A stretch of 64,000 nt of DNA from CBDBIK01 sp965206145. GTDB lineage: Bacteria; Pseudomonadota; Alphaproteobacteria; TMED109. Below, in pieces: positions 43,267 to 51,286 of this stretch (position 1 is its first letter; the number at the start of each line of letters is the position of its first letter). A program made the translations under genes and the position numbers. The notes under the pieces were generated by a model. The model did no database searches, had not been told where the DNA came from, and saw nothing but the letters and a program-made list of their open reading frames with translations. The DNA is taken from the NCBI GenBank assembly GCA_965206145.1, contig CBDBIK010000006.1, positions 62,001-126,000 on the forward strand, given 5' to 3'.

Positions 43267-44152
43267 ACGTATTCGCGTCTATGAGGTCGGGGCACGGGAC
43301 GGTCTGCAGAACGAAGCTACCAGCGTTTCCGTCGCGCTTCGGGTCGAGTTCATCGAGCGGCTTGTGAGTTGCGGCCTTCGCGATGTCGAGGCGGCTGCGT
43401 TCGTATCTGCGCGCCGGGTGCCACAAATGGCGGGATCGGCAGAAGTCATGACCTCCATCGACCGGATGGACGGAGCTTCTTACCCGGTTTTGGTTCCCAA
43501 TCTGCGTGGACTTGAAGATGCTCGGGCGGCGAGAGCGGACACTGTCTGCTTGCTTGCGGGAGCCTCCGAAACCTTCCAAAAGAGGAACGTGAATGCCTCG
43601 ATTGGCGAATCCCTCGACCGTGCCGCCGAGGTGGCTGAGGTAGCACTTGCTGCCTCGATGAAGGCCCGCGGGTATATCTCGTGCGTGCTTGGCTGTCCTT
43701 ACGAAGGCGAGGTGAAACCACAGGCCGTGGTCGAGGTTGCAGAACGCTTGCACGCGATGGGCTGTTACGAGATTTCGCTCGGAGACACTATCGGCGTTGG
43801 CACCCCGGAAGCCGCCCGGCGCATGGTGGAGACCGTGGCCGAACGGGTGCCCGTACGCCAGCTCGCCGCCCACTTCCATGACACCTATGGACAGGCACTT
43901 GCCAACCTGCTTTCAGTGCTCAAGGTCGGGATTGAGACGATCGACGCTTCCACCGGCGGACTGGGTGGATGTCCTTACGCGCCGGGTGCCAGCGGCAACG
44001 TGGCTACCGAGGATGTCCTCTACATGCTGCACGGCATGGGTATCGAGACCGGCGTTGACATCGATCAGATCATTGAGGCCGCCTGGTTCGTCTGTGAACG
44101 TCTCAACAGGGAGCCTGCCAGCCGGCTTGCCCATGCACGTCGCTCCGCATGA
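43253..44152 (+). CDS. liuE: Hydroxymethylglutaryl-CoA lyase
   Basis: 299 residues. Cleaves HMG-CoA to acetyl-CoA and acetoacetate, the last liu step. TIM-barrel signatures: RIRVYEVGARDGLQNEATSV (DGLQNE with the metal-binding Asp), VAAFVSARRVPQMAGSAEV-like region at about 45, ISLGDTIGVGTPEAARRMVE, AAHFHDTYGQALANLLSVL (metal histidines) and STGGLGGCPYAPGASGNVAT carrying the catalytic cysteine. Overlaps the DUF1489 gene by four bases (ATGA). Confidence 0.96.
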   Translation: MSFPERIRVYEVGARDGLQNEATSVSVALRVEFIERLVSCGLRDVEAAAFVSARRVPQMAGSAEVMTSIDRMDGASYPVLVPNLRGLEDARAARADTVCLLAGASETFQKRNVNASIGESLDRAAEVAEVALAASMKARGYISCVLGCPYEGEVKPQAVVEVAERLHAMGCYEISLGDTIGVGTPEAARRMVETVAERVPVRQLAAHFHDTYGQALANLLSVLKVGIETIDASTGGLGGCPYAPGASGNVATEDVLYMLHGMGIETGVDIDQIIEAAWFVCERLNREPASRLAHARRSA

Positions 44153-44586
44153 ACGCGGACGGACCTCTCCATCTCATCAAGCTTGCGGTGGGGATCCGGG
44201 ATCTTGTGCACTTGCGGGAAGTGCAGAAGCGTCGTCTCCAGGAATCCAGCGAGAGCCCGCCAGTTTTGCGACATCGCACCCGTAACCGTCCCACGCGTCG
44301 GGATGACCTGCTCAACGAGGGGTCGATGTATTGGGTGATTTCCGGAGTGATCTCGGTCCGGCAGCGGATTCTTGATCTCGTGGAGGGACTGGGAGGTGAT
44401 GGGGGTAAGCCCTGCGCGATTGTCCTTGATCCTGTGCTTGTGCCGACGGAGCCACGTGCCTTTCGTCCGTTCCAGGGATGGCGCTATCTCTCGCCCGAGC
44501 GGGCACCTCCCGACCGAGCGAGTGGGATTCCGGAGGACCTACCGCCGGGGATGGAAGAGGATCTCAGGAAGCTGGGGCTTCTCTAG
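44149..44586 (+). CDS. DUF1489 family protein
   Basis: 145 residues with no signal peptide or membrane segment. Matches DUF1489, a family largely confined to alphaproteobacteria: HLIKLAVGIRDLVHLREVQ at the N-terminus, SMYWVISGVISVRQRILDL in the middle and RAFRPFQGWRYLSPERAPPD near the end. Function unknown. Starts in the stop codon of liuE, although DUF1489 genes are found in other contexts, so the link to leucine catabolism is not meaningful by itself. Confidence 0.85.
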   Translation: MNADGPLHLIKLAVGIRDLVHLREVQKRRLQESSESPPVLRHRTRNRPTRRDDLLNEGSMYWVISGVISVRQRILDLVEGLGGDGGKPCAIVLDPVLVPTEPRAFRPFQGWRYLSPERAPPDRASGIPEDLPPGMEEDLRKLGLL

Positions 44587-44656
44587 GGGCGACCACTTGA
44601 TTCGGAAGCGGACAGAGAGGACGATACTGCATCCGAAATCTTTCTAGAGGTCCGCG

Positions 44657-45172
44657 ATGCGCTCTCTCATTTCCCTTTTCACCGCGGCTCTGCTTGCCGC
44701 CACGATTCCGACACTCCCTTCGACCGCTGAGGCGGCCGAATCCCGTCCGCTTCTCAGCCTCGAAATGGCCCGCCACATGGCGGATGCCTGCGAAGAGATG
44801 CGGAATGCGACGGACTGGAATCCCATCATCGTCGCGATCGTTGACCGAGGTGCAGACTTGGTGCTGTTCCGCCGCCAAGACGATGCTCTCCTCGGTAGCG
44901 TTGATATCGCTCTCGGTAAGGCTCGTTCGGCCGCGAAACTCTCCTTCTCGACACGCTCCCTCCGCGACATCGTCTATGGCAAGGATGGAAAACCTGGTCG
45001 AGCGCCCGGCCTTATCCACTTCCCCGATTTTGTTGCCCTTCCCGGAGGGCTTCCGGTTCTCAACGCAGCAGGAGAGTTGGTAGGCGGAATCGGCGTGAGC
45101 GGGGCAACGGGCGATCAGGACGAGATGTGCGCACAGGCCGCGATCGATGCGGTCGCTGACATGCTTTGGTGA
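44657..45172 (+). CDS. Exported GlcG/HbpS-type heme-binding domain protein
   Basis: 171 residues. Signal peptide cleaved after STAEA. The GlcG/HbpS (DUF336) domain follows: SLEMARHMADACEEM at about 38, PIIVAIVDRGADLVLFRRQD at about 56, and GGLPVLNAAGELVGGIGVSG at about 132. Some members bind heme extracellularly; others are found beside glycolate or diol catabolism. It is separated by 12 bases from the amidohydrolase gene, so they form a pair. Confidence 0.85.
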   Translation: MRSLISLFTAALLAATIPTLPSTAEAAESRPLLSLEMARHMADACEEMRNATDWNPIIVAIVDRGADLVLFRRQDDALLGSVDIALGKARSAAKLSFSTRSLRDIVYGKDGKPGRAPGLIHFPDFVALPGGLPVLNAAGELVGGIGVSGATGDQDEMCAQAAIDAVADMLW

Positions 45173-45184
45173 GGGTGCCCGACG

Positions 45185-46876
45185 ATGTATGACCTCCTGA
45201 TCCAGGATGCACTCATCGTCGATGGGACGGGGAAGCCGCCGTTTCGAGGTGATGTGGCGGTTGCTGGCGGACAGGTCGTCGCTCGCGGCGAAGACTTGGG
45301 CAAGGCACGCGAGACGGTCGATGCCGGTGGGCTTGCGCTCGCTCCTGGAATCATTGATACCCATACCCATTTCGATGCGCAGTTGACTTGGGATCCTGGC
45401 GCGACGCCCTCACCCTCTCTTGGGGTGACGACCGTGGTCATTGGCAATTGCGGGTTCACCGTCGCTCCTTGCCGTCCACCGGATCGGGATTCACTTCTTC
45501 GCAACCTCACCCACGTGGAGGGCATGTCCCTGTCAGCGCTCCGCGAAGGGATGCGCTGGGAGTTCGAGAGTTTTCCTGAATACCTCGACCTGCTGGAGCA
45601 AAACGGCGTTGTCCCCAACATCGCTGCCTACGTGGGGCATTCCTCGGTTCGCACTTACGTCATGGGGAAGGATGCCGTTGAGCGCGCGGCCACCTCCGAG
45701 GAGACCGAGGAGATGGGGCGGATCGTCGAGGAGGCGATGCGTGCGGGTGCGCTTGGCTTTTCGAGCACGACTTTTGAGGGTCACAACGGCGAAAACGGCG
45801 TTCCCATGCCTTCGCGTTTTGCGAAAGATGTAGAGCTTGCCTCGCTTTGCCGTGCAATGGCCCGTTCAGGACGTGGGATTTTCATGCTCACTTTTGGCAG
45901 CGGGACGAAATTGAAGTTCCTTGAGGAACTCGCCGCTGAATCAGGACGCCCTGTCCTGGTTGCAGCCCTTCTTCACAACCCCACCCGTCCCGACGGAGTG
46001 CGTAAGACGCTCGATCGCTTTGCCGCCGCCACGGATCGTGGCAACGAAATGTGGGGGCAAGTGTCGTGCCGTCCGCTTACCATGGAGTTCACCATGGAGA
46101 GCCCATACCTCTTCGAAGGGCTCAAGGCGTGGCGCCCAGCGATGCTTGCCGAGGGCAAGGAGGCGCGTGCGAAGGTGTACGCCGATCCCTCGTTCCGGGA
46201 CGCCGTCCGGAACGAGCTTGCCACCCCGGCACGTGTGCGAGTGTTCAACAACAATTGGTCTCAGATCGTTCTGCGCGAGGCGGGTGATCCTGTCGATGGC
46301 TCCCTCGAAGGAAGTTCAGTGACCGAAATCGCCGAAAAGGCTGGCAAGGATCCGCTTGACTGGCTGCTTGATCACGGTTGTGGGGCGGGTGCCTCAAGCC
46401 TGTTTGTTTCGTTGCTCCTGAACAGCGATGAGAAGGCGGTAGGCGAAGCACTTGGCCATTCACGCTCGATTGTTAGTCTCTCGGACGCTGGGGCCCATCT
46501 GACGTTCTTCTGCGATGCCGGTTTTGGTTTGCATCTCCTAGGCCATTGGGTCCGGGATCGGGGGTTGTTCCCTCTTGAGGAGGGAGTTCACCGACTGAGT
46601 GGACATCTGGCCGATGTACTGCGTATTCCCGGCCGCGGACGTCTTGTTCCGGGGCAGGCCGCCGACATGATGCTATTTGATCCTGCAACTGTGGGTGTCC
46701 GCCCCTCGCAGCGGGCTCACGACCTTCCCTCAGGTGCGGCCCGGCTCGTTGCCGAGCCCGAGGGACTTCATGGGGTATGGGTTAACGGCACGTGCGTATT
46801 CGACGGTGAACACACTGAACCAAACGGAGCACAAACCCCTCGAAAGGGAGCTGTTCTCCGCTCGTACCATGCCTGA
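45185..46876 (+). CDS. N-acyl-D-amino-acid deacylase-type amidohydrolase
   Basis: 563 residues. Metal-dependent amidohydrolase of the D-aminoacylase type. IIDTHTHFDAQLTWDPGATP supplies the HxH metal motif at about residue 60; GVTTVVIGNCGFTVAPCRP is the conserved cysteine-containing strand; SFSSTTFEGHNG-like region follows; SLSDAGAHLTFFCDAGFGLH carries the final aspartate. The C-terminal block PGQAADMMLFDPATVG closes the composite beta-sandwich. Substrate unknown: N-acyl-D-amino acids or related amides. No signal peptide, so cytoplasmic. Confidence 0.87.
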   Translation: MYDLLIQDALIVDGTGKPPFRGDVAVAGGQVVARGEDLGKARETVDAGGLALAPGIIDTHTHFDAQLTWDPGATPSPSLGVTTVVIGNCGFTVAPCRPPDRDSLLRNLTHVEGMSLSALREGMRWEFESFPEYLDLLEQNGVVPNIAAYVGHSSVRTYVMGKDAVERAATSEETEEMGRIVEEAMRAGALGFSSTTFEGHNGENGVPMPSRFAKDVELASLCRAMARSGRGIFMLTFGSGTKLKFLEELAAESGRPVLVAALLHNPTRPDGVRKTLDRFAAATDRGNEMWGQVSCRPLTMEFTMESPYLFEGLKAWRPAMLAEGKEARAKVYADPSFRDAVRNELATPARVRVFNNNWSQIVLREAGDPVDGSLEGSSVTEIAEKAGKDPLDWLLDHGCGAGASSLFVSLLLNSDEKAVGEALGHSRSIVSLSDAGAHLTFFCDAGFGLHLLGHWVRDRGLFPLEEGVHRLSGHLADVLRIPGRGRLVPGQAADMMLFDPATVGVRPSQRAHDLPSGAARLVAEPEGLHGVWVNGTCVFDGEHTEPNGAQTPRKGAVLRSYHA

Positions 46877-46883
46877 AGAAGTC

Positions 46884-46919
46884 CCGGGGGCGACGTAAAA
46901 AGGAGACCGCCGCCCCCGG
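46884..46919. terminator. Bidirectional hairpin between convergent genes
   Basis: Perfect 9-base inverted repeat: CCGGGGGCG at 46884-46892 and CGCCCCCGG at 46911-46919, separated by an 18-base loop. It lies 8 bases after the amidohydrolase stop and 11 bases before the end of the minus-strand urate-hydroxylase-domain gene. No long T-run follows on either strand, but GC content and placement fit a shared terminator. Confidence 0.65.
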
Positions 46920-46930
46920 TTCATGGATCG

Positions 46931-47533
46931 TTAGAGGTTTTGAGCCCCTACCATCGCGAACAGCATCGGCACCGACAGCATGGTGTTGGCGCGCGAGAAC
47001 AGCATCGCCGTTCTTGTTGCCGCTGCTTTGGCATCGGAGTCTACTGGCACGATACCCAGTACCTTTTTCTGATTCGGCCAGATCACGAACCAGACGTTGA
47101 ACCACATGATGATGGCTAGCCACATGCCGATTCCGATCAGGAGTTCGTTGTAGCTCACGGGTTCCATGAAGCCCAGGGTGAGCGCCCATATGAGATAGCC
47201 CTGCATGTGGGCAAGCAGAAGGCCGAAGACGATCGTCGCCATGGCGGCCCAGCGGAACCAGAAGAGTGCTGTAGGCGCAATCGTTCCGCTGATGGCGGGT
47301 TTCTGTTCGTCCGGGATCTTTGGCATGCTCGGGATCTGGACGAAGTTGAAGTACCAGAGGAGACCGATCCACATGATTCCCGCGATCACGTGAATCCAGC
47401 GTACGAGGAAGAGCAGGAACTGATCGTTGCTGTACCCGCTAGCTTGGTAGTAGTGGATGAAGAGCAACACCGCGAGGACGATGCCTGCGATCACGGTATT
47501 GCGGAGGGAGGAGAGGATCGAGGCCAATTGCAT
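46931..47533 (-). CDS. Membrane protein of the urate hydroxylase PuuD N-terminal family (DUF989-like), without cytochrome domain
   Basis: 200 residues from the ATG at 47533. Several membrane helices; diagnostic pieces are FLLFLVRWIHVIAGIMWIGL, YFNFVQIPSMPKIPDEQK, FWFRWAAMATIVFGLLLAHM and FNVWFVIWPNQKKVLGIV, as in the integral-membrane part of PuuD. Full PuuD proteins carry an extra C-terminal cytochrome c domain that is missing here, so urate oxidation cannot be assumed. The frame is open 80 codons further upstream but that part has no membrane or family character. The start codon is embedded in an inverted repeat (see the regulatory entry). Confidence 0.75.
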   Translation of the reverse strand: MQLASILSSLRNTVIAGIVLAVLLFIHYYQASGYSNDQFLLFLVRWIHVIAGIMWIGLLWYFNFVQIPSMPKIPDEQKPAISGTIAPTALFWFRWAAMATIVFGLLLAHMQGYLIWALTLGFMEPVSYNELLIGIGMWLAIIMWFNVWFVIWPNQKKVLGIVPVDSDAKAAATRTAMLFSRANTMLSVPMLFAMVGAQNL

Positions 47534-47631
47534 CTCCGGTTGAAGCCGGGACCGAGAGAGGCCCGAAGGCCGTGTAGTCCCAATCGGAGATTCTAGAGAT
47601 GCAATTTTGCGAACGCAACAAGTGGCGTTCG
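47526..47631 (-). promoter_or_regulatory. Highly structured leader overlapping the start codon of the urate-hydroxylase-domain gene
   Basis: Between hyi and the membrane-protein gene, the minus-strand RNA can fold extensively. An 11-base perfect inverted repeat (AATTGCATCTC at 47606-47596, GAGATGCAATT at 47536-47526) puts the ATG inside its right arm. Enclosed are GGGAC/GTCCC (47581-47577 with 47552-47548), a GGCC-TTCG-GGCC tetraloop hairpin (47571-47560) and a CCGG/CCGG hairpin (47549-47536). Upstream, CGAACGC/GCGTTCG (47631-47610) forms another hairpin that may end the hyi transcript. The pattern suggests translational control by sequestering the start site; a ligand is not known. Confidence 0.55.
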
Positions 47632-47645
47632 AGGTCTGAAAAATT

Positions 47646-48455
47646 TCAAGATATGGTGGTAGGTATTTCTTTTTGGTGTACTCCCCACTGTTCCGCCCAA
47701 CCCAAGCCATCTTCGGTTCGCCCCTTCGGGTGGTATTCGCACCCCACCCAGCCGTCATATCCTGCTTCGTCAAGAATTTTTAGCAGGAAATGACAGTCGA
47801 TCTTTCCGGTGTCGGGTTCGTGGCGGTCGGGAACGCCGGCGATCTGAACGTGCTTGACGATGTCGGCGTGGGCGGTAAATGCGCGCGCGGGGTCTTCCTG
47901 CATGATCTGCGTGTGATAGAAGTCGAGCTGAAGGCCGAGGTTGTCCGCACCCACGCGCTCAATGATCCGTCGGGCATGGTCGGGCCGAGAGAGATGGTAA
48001 CCCGGCACGTCCCAGTCATTGAGCGGCTCGATCACAATTTGCACGCCCGCGCGGTCAGCCTCCTTGGCGGCATGAGTGAGATTGCTCGCAAAGACAGCGT
48101 CGATCTCTTCCGTGTCGCTCCCTCTCGGCGTGATGCCGGCCATCACGTGGACGGTCGGACACGAGAGCATCTCGGCGTAGGAAAGGGCGAGGCGGAAACT
48201 TTTGCGGAAGTCTTTCTCGCGTCCAGGAAGTGCAGCCAATCCCCGTTCACCTGCTTCGAAATCGCCTGGCGGGGCGTTGAAAAGAACGATCGCAAGACCT
48301 GATTCGTCGAGCAACCGATCCAGTTCTTTTCGCGGCCATTCATAGGGAAACAGGATTTCAACACCTCGGAAGCCGGCGTCCGCAGCCCGGGCAAACCGCT
48401 CGGGCATCGGAGCATCCGCGAACAACATCGTGAGGTTTGCATCCAAGCGTGGCAT
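47646..48455 (-). CDS. hyi: Hydroxypyruvate isomerase family protein
   Basis: 269 residues. TIM-barrel isomerase of the Hyi/OtnI group interconverting hydroxypyruvate and tartronate semialdehyde: RLDANLTMLFADAPMPERFA at the start, FRGVEILFPYEW, VHVMAGITPRGSD, QIVIEPLNDWDVPGYHLSRP and GLQLDFYHTQIMQEDPARAF with metal-binding Glu/Asp, and GCEYHPKGRTEDGLGW at the end. It could serve glyoxylate or purine catabolism, fitting the neighbouring urate-hydroxylase-like gene. ATG at 48455 chosen as the only family-like start. Confidence 0.92.
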   Translation of the reverse strand: MPRLDANLTMLFADAPMPERFARAADAGFRGVEILFPYEWPRKELDRLLDESGLAIVLFNAPPGDFEAGERGLAALPGREKDFRKSFRLALSYAEMLSCPTVHVMAGITPRGSDTEEIDAVFASNLTHAAKEADRAGVQIVIEPLNDWDVPGYHLSRPDHARRIIERVGADNLGLQLDFYHTQIMQEDPARAFTAHADIVKHVQIAGVPDRHEPDTGKIDCHFLLKILDEAGYDGWVGCEYHPKGRTEDGLGWAEQWGVHQKEIPTTIS

Positions 48456-48851
48456 GGCGTTTTCTGGGAGACTTTTTGCTAAGGGATTGGGGGGCTTAGG
48501 GGCTTATACATTTGAGCAACCACCTGACAGGGCCTGTGGGGCGGATTTGTCCCCGCAAGCCCGCACCATCCAGACCAGCTGGAGAACGCCGATGGCGAAG
48601 ATCAACTTCCTTTATCCGGTTCACGCAAACCATATGGTCTGATGGTGTAAGGCGAAATGAATCAGGAAGAATTGGATAAAGCTCAGCAAGTCAGGATAGC
48701 ACTCAAGGCGTGTGCGGGCGAAGACCTGAAGCCTGGCATCGCGCTTGGCATCCTGCCAAAGGACGCGGGCGAATTACCGATCACCTTGCACGGTCTCGTG
48801 AACCCTTCCAGAGCAATTGTGCCGCTGAAACATTTTAGCGCGGTACGACGA
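48456..48851. other. Gene-poor spacer between hyi and tRNA-Pro
   Basis: About 395 bases without a supportable gene. A 16-codon frame from an ATG at 48594 ends at 48642; another frame from 48657 runs into the opposite strand of tRNA-Pro and so is unlikely to be a gene. No strong terminator or repeat was seen. Confidence 0.4.
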
Positions 48852-48928
48852 TGGTCGGAGTGGCTGGATTCGAACCAGCGGCCCCTGCCTCCCGAAGGCA
48901 GTGCTCTGCCAGGCTGAGCTACACTCCG
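48852..48928 (-). tRNA. tRNA-Pro(CGG)
   Basis: 77-base minus-strand cloverleaf: acceptor stem CGGAGTG/CACTCCG starting with C as in bacterial tRNA-Pro, D-arm GCTCAGCCTGGCAGAGC, anticodon loop TTCGGGA with anticodon CGG, variable loop GGGGCC, T-arm CTGGTTCGAATCCAG, encoded CCA (complement at 48852-48854). Reads CCG codons. Confidence 0.96.
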
Positions 48929-49016
48929 TCAGATCGCTTCGCATGGTGGCGGAATTCGTACCTCATTCTTACTACACGGCTTGATGTAACGCAGAGTTTT
49001 AGTTTGTCACAGGGGC

Positions 49017-50027
49017 CTAGCGTGTCCGGACAACGGCAATCCCCACGAGGTCGTCGAGTGCCTCTCGATAGGGGCTAGGTTCTAGGGCACTGAGGCAGGC
49101 GCGGGCCTCTTCACCAGCAGCGGCTGCGCGGGCACGGGTTGCGTCGATGGTGTTGCGGGAAGCGAGAATGCGCCGCGCTTCGGCAAAATCTTTTGGCTTT
49201 TGCTCGTGTTTGCCCAGCGTTCGGTCCCAAAACGCACGCTCTTCTTCATCACCTCGGGCGTAGGCGAGAATCACAGGGAGTGTCATGCGGCCCTCCCGGA
49301 AATCCCCTCCTGTGGCTTTCCCGGTCTCTCCGTCGTCGCTGCCGTAGTCGAGAGCATCATCAATCAGCTGGAAAGCGGTTCCGAGCAGGCGGCCGTAGTT
49401 TCGGAGCGCATCCACGATTTTTTCGGGTCGTTTGGCAACGAGCCCGCCTGTGCCGGCGGCGGCGGCGAACAGTTGGGCGGTTTTGGACTCCACCATGATG
49501 CGATGCTCCTCCTCGGTGGTCCTGGTGTTTCCCGTCATCGAGAGCTGGAAGACTTCGCCGCGCGCGATCTCGGCCGAGGTGCCCGAGAGGAGGCGCAGCA
49601 CGTCCCGAGACGGATCCTCGACCATCAGGCAGAACGCTTGGCTGAACAAAAAATCTCCAACGAGGACGCTTGCAGAATTTCCCCAGATTTCATTTGCTGC
49701 CTGCCGTCCGCGTCGGAGCGTGCCTTTGTCGACGACGTCGTCATGAAGAAGGGTTGCGGAATGGATAAACTCAATGGCAGCGGCAAGGCGGATGTGGCGT
49801 TTCCCCGTGTGGCCGGCAGCTCGAGCGGCGAGGATCGTCACCAGTGGACGAATTCGCTTTCCACCCGCTCGCACGATGTGCTCTGCGAGCTCAGGGATCA
49901 GTTTCACCCGGTCCTGGAGCTTGCGAACGAGAAGTTGATCGACGGCGGTGAGATCCTCAGCGACGATCTCTGATATCGATTCCAATGTCGGTGCACTCCC
50001 CGTGTCGCCAGCGGATGCGTCCATCAT
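49017..50027 (-). CDS. ispB: Long-chain polyprenyl diphosphate synthase (octaprenyl/decaprenyl type)
   Basis: 336 residues. Makes the ubiquinone side chain. The first aspartate-rich motif is in IHSATLLHDDVVDKGTLRRG (about residue 97) and the second in AFQLIDDALDYGSDDGETGK (about 220). AGGKRIRPLVTILAARAAG is the isopentenyl-diphosphate site. The small residues before the first motif favour a long-chain product. ATG at 50027 or the next codon; divergent from the DUF2007 gene with about 65 bases between them. Confidence 0.93.
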   Translation of the reverse strand: MMDASAGDTGSAPTLESISEIVAEDLTAVDQLLVRKLQDRVKLIPELAEHIVRAGGKRIRPLVTILAARAAGHTGKRHIRLAAAIEFIHSATLLHDDVVDKGTLRRGRQAANEIWGNSASVLVGDFLFSQAFCLMVEDPSRDVLRLLSGTSAEIARGEVFQLSMTGNTRTTEEEHRIMVESKTAQLFAAAAGTGGLVAKRPEKIVDALRNYGRLLGTAFQLIDDALDYGSDDGETGKATGGDFREGRMTLPVILAYARGDEEERAFWDRTLGKHEQKPKDFAEARRILASRNTIDATRARAAAAGEEARACLSALEPSPYREALDDLVGIAVVRTR

Positions 50028-50092
50028 GTGCCTTTCAGGGAAGCGTTCTTGACCGGAAATCCGGTGAGCCCCAGCATTGTAGGGAAGCGGCG

Positions 50093-50329
50093 ATGCAACG
50101 CCTTGGAGACAGGTACGTGAAGGAGCTTGTGCGCATGAACGACGTCGTACGTCTTCAATTTCTGCGTGCGTTGCTGAGTGATGCGGGCATTGAAACGTTC
50201 GTCTTCGATGGCCACATGAGCGTTACGGAAGGAAGCATTGGCATTCTGCCGCAACGTCTGATGGTGGCCGATGAGGATGAGCGGCGAGCGAAAGCCGTGC
50301 TCGCCGAGGCGGGAGAGGGTCCGGAATGA
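50093..50329 (+). CDS. DUF2007-domain protein
   Basis: 78 residues from the ATG at 50093 with AGGGAAG upstream. DUF2007 signal-transducing-type small protein: VKELVRMNDVVRLQFLRALL, AGIETFVFDGHMSVTEGSIG and RLMVADEDERRAKAVLAEAG. Function unknown. In many alphaproteobacteria it precedes a small-molecule/tRNA methyltransferase gene and an S49 peptidase; here the methyltransferase is missing and a 32-codon frame takes its place. Confidence 0.85.
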   Translation: MQRLGDRYVKELVRMNDVVRLQFLRALLSDAGIETFVFDGHMSVTEGSIGILPQRLMVADEDERRAKAVLAEAGEGPE

Positions 50330-50424
50330 AGATGCACATGACGTTGGGCAGAACGATCTCCTGGTCTGTCGTTCACCTTGATCGCCTGCTCGACGACATG
50401 GACGCACCTTGCCGCAGCAAGTAG
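50326..50424 (+). CDS. Possible 32-residue peptide coupled to DUF2007
   Basis: ATG at 50326 overlaps the DUF2007 stop codon (ATGA); the frame ends at a TAG at 50422-50424, 9 bases before the S49 peptidase start. It reads MKMHMTLGRTISWSVVHLD and then an acidic LLDDMDAP tail. No family recognised. It might be a true small protein or the relic left after loss of the methyltransferase gene usually found at this place. Confidence 0.35.
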   Translation: MKMHMTLGRTISWSVVHLDRLLDDMDAPCRSK

Positions 50425-50433
50425 CGTCTGCTC

Positions 50434-51273
50434 ATGCTTTCATTTCTGTCTCGGCGCCGAAAAGGCGGTCCCGTGGTTCCGCTGGTTCGTCTTTCCGGAG
50501 TTATCGGCGGTGCGGGTGGCCGCATACCGGGTCGCACCCCCCTTACCGCCGCGGCACTCGAGCCAGTGCTTGAAAGCGCATTCGGCGTGCGCGGGGCAAA
50601 GGCAGTCGCATTGACAGTCAACTCACCTGGCGGTGCGCCGGTGCAATGTGAGATCATCGCAACCCAGATCCGCTACCTTGCCGAACGTCACGACATTCCT
50701 GTATGCGCGTTCGTCGAGGACATCGCCGCCTCGGGCGGCTACTGGCTCGCTTGCGCTGCCGACGAAATCTTCGCGAACGCAACCTCGATCATGGGAAGCA
50801 TCGGCGTCATCAACGCCTCTTTCGGCTTTCAGGAAGCACTTGAGCGCCTCGGTGTCGAGCGTCGTGTGCACGCCATGGGTAGGCACAAGGGAATGCTCGA
50901 CCCGTTCCGTGCCGAGCAGCCTGAGGACGTGAAGGTTCTCGAGACAGCACTTGCGGCTATGCAAGAGGAATTTGTCGGGATGGTGAAAGGGCGGCGGGGT
51001 TCACGGCTTACTGCCGAGGATGAAGATGAGATTTTCAGTGCCTCCGTGTGGACTGGTCGACGCGCTCTCGAGCTTGGTCTCGTTGACGGAATTGGGGATG
51101 CGGGAAGCGTGCTGCGGGAGCGCTTCGGCGAGAACGTGCGTGTTCGCGACATGACCCCGAAGCGCAGCCTTTTCCGGTTCCGGTCCTGGAATCCATTGGA
51201 CTCGGGCTCGTGGGCGGAGGGCGCGTTCGCGGCCGTTGAGGAACGACTTCTCTACGCTCGCTACGGGCTCTAG
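50434..51273 (+). CDS. S49-family serine peptidase (SppA/SohB-like)
   Basis: 279 residues. Signal peptide peptidase A-like protease. Catalytic Ser in FVEDIAASGGYWLACAADEI (about residue 102) and general-base Lys in VHAMGRHKGMLDPFRAEQPE (about 155); TVNSPGGAPVQCEII is the conserved turn before them and SVWTGRRALELGLVDGIGD the C-terminal block. No clear N-terminal membrane helix in this start, so it is of the short, possibly membrane-peripheral type. Next gene starts 13 bases later. Confidence 0.92.
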   Translation: MLSFLSRRRKGGPVVPLVRLSGVIGGAGGRIPGRTPLTAAALEPVLESAFGVRGAKAVALTVNSPGGAPVQCEIIATQIRYLAERHDIPVCAFVEDIAASGGYWLACAADEIFANATSIMGSIGVINASFGFQEALERLGVERRVHAMGRHKGMLDPFRAEQPEDVKVLETALAAMQEEFVGMVKGRRGSRLTAEDEDEIFSASVWTGRRALELGLVDGIGDAGSVLRERFGENVRVRDMTPKRSLFRFRSWNPLDSGSWAEGAFAAVEERLLYARYGL

Positions 51274-51286
51274 GGGAAACGATCTG

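Noticed and set aside
44564..45370. 268-codon minus frame opposite the HbpS-like gene
   Set aside because: The plus strand has a signal peptide and a DUF336 domain in the right place; the minus frame has neither.
48657..48917. 86-codon plus frame upstream of and across tRNA-Pro
   Set aside because: It reads through the complement of a tRNA gene, and its first 64 residues resemble no protein I know.
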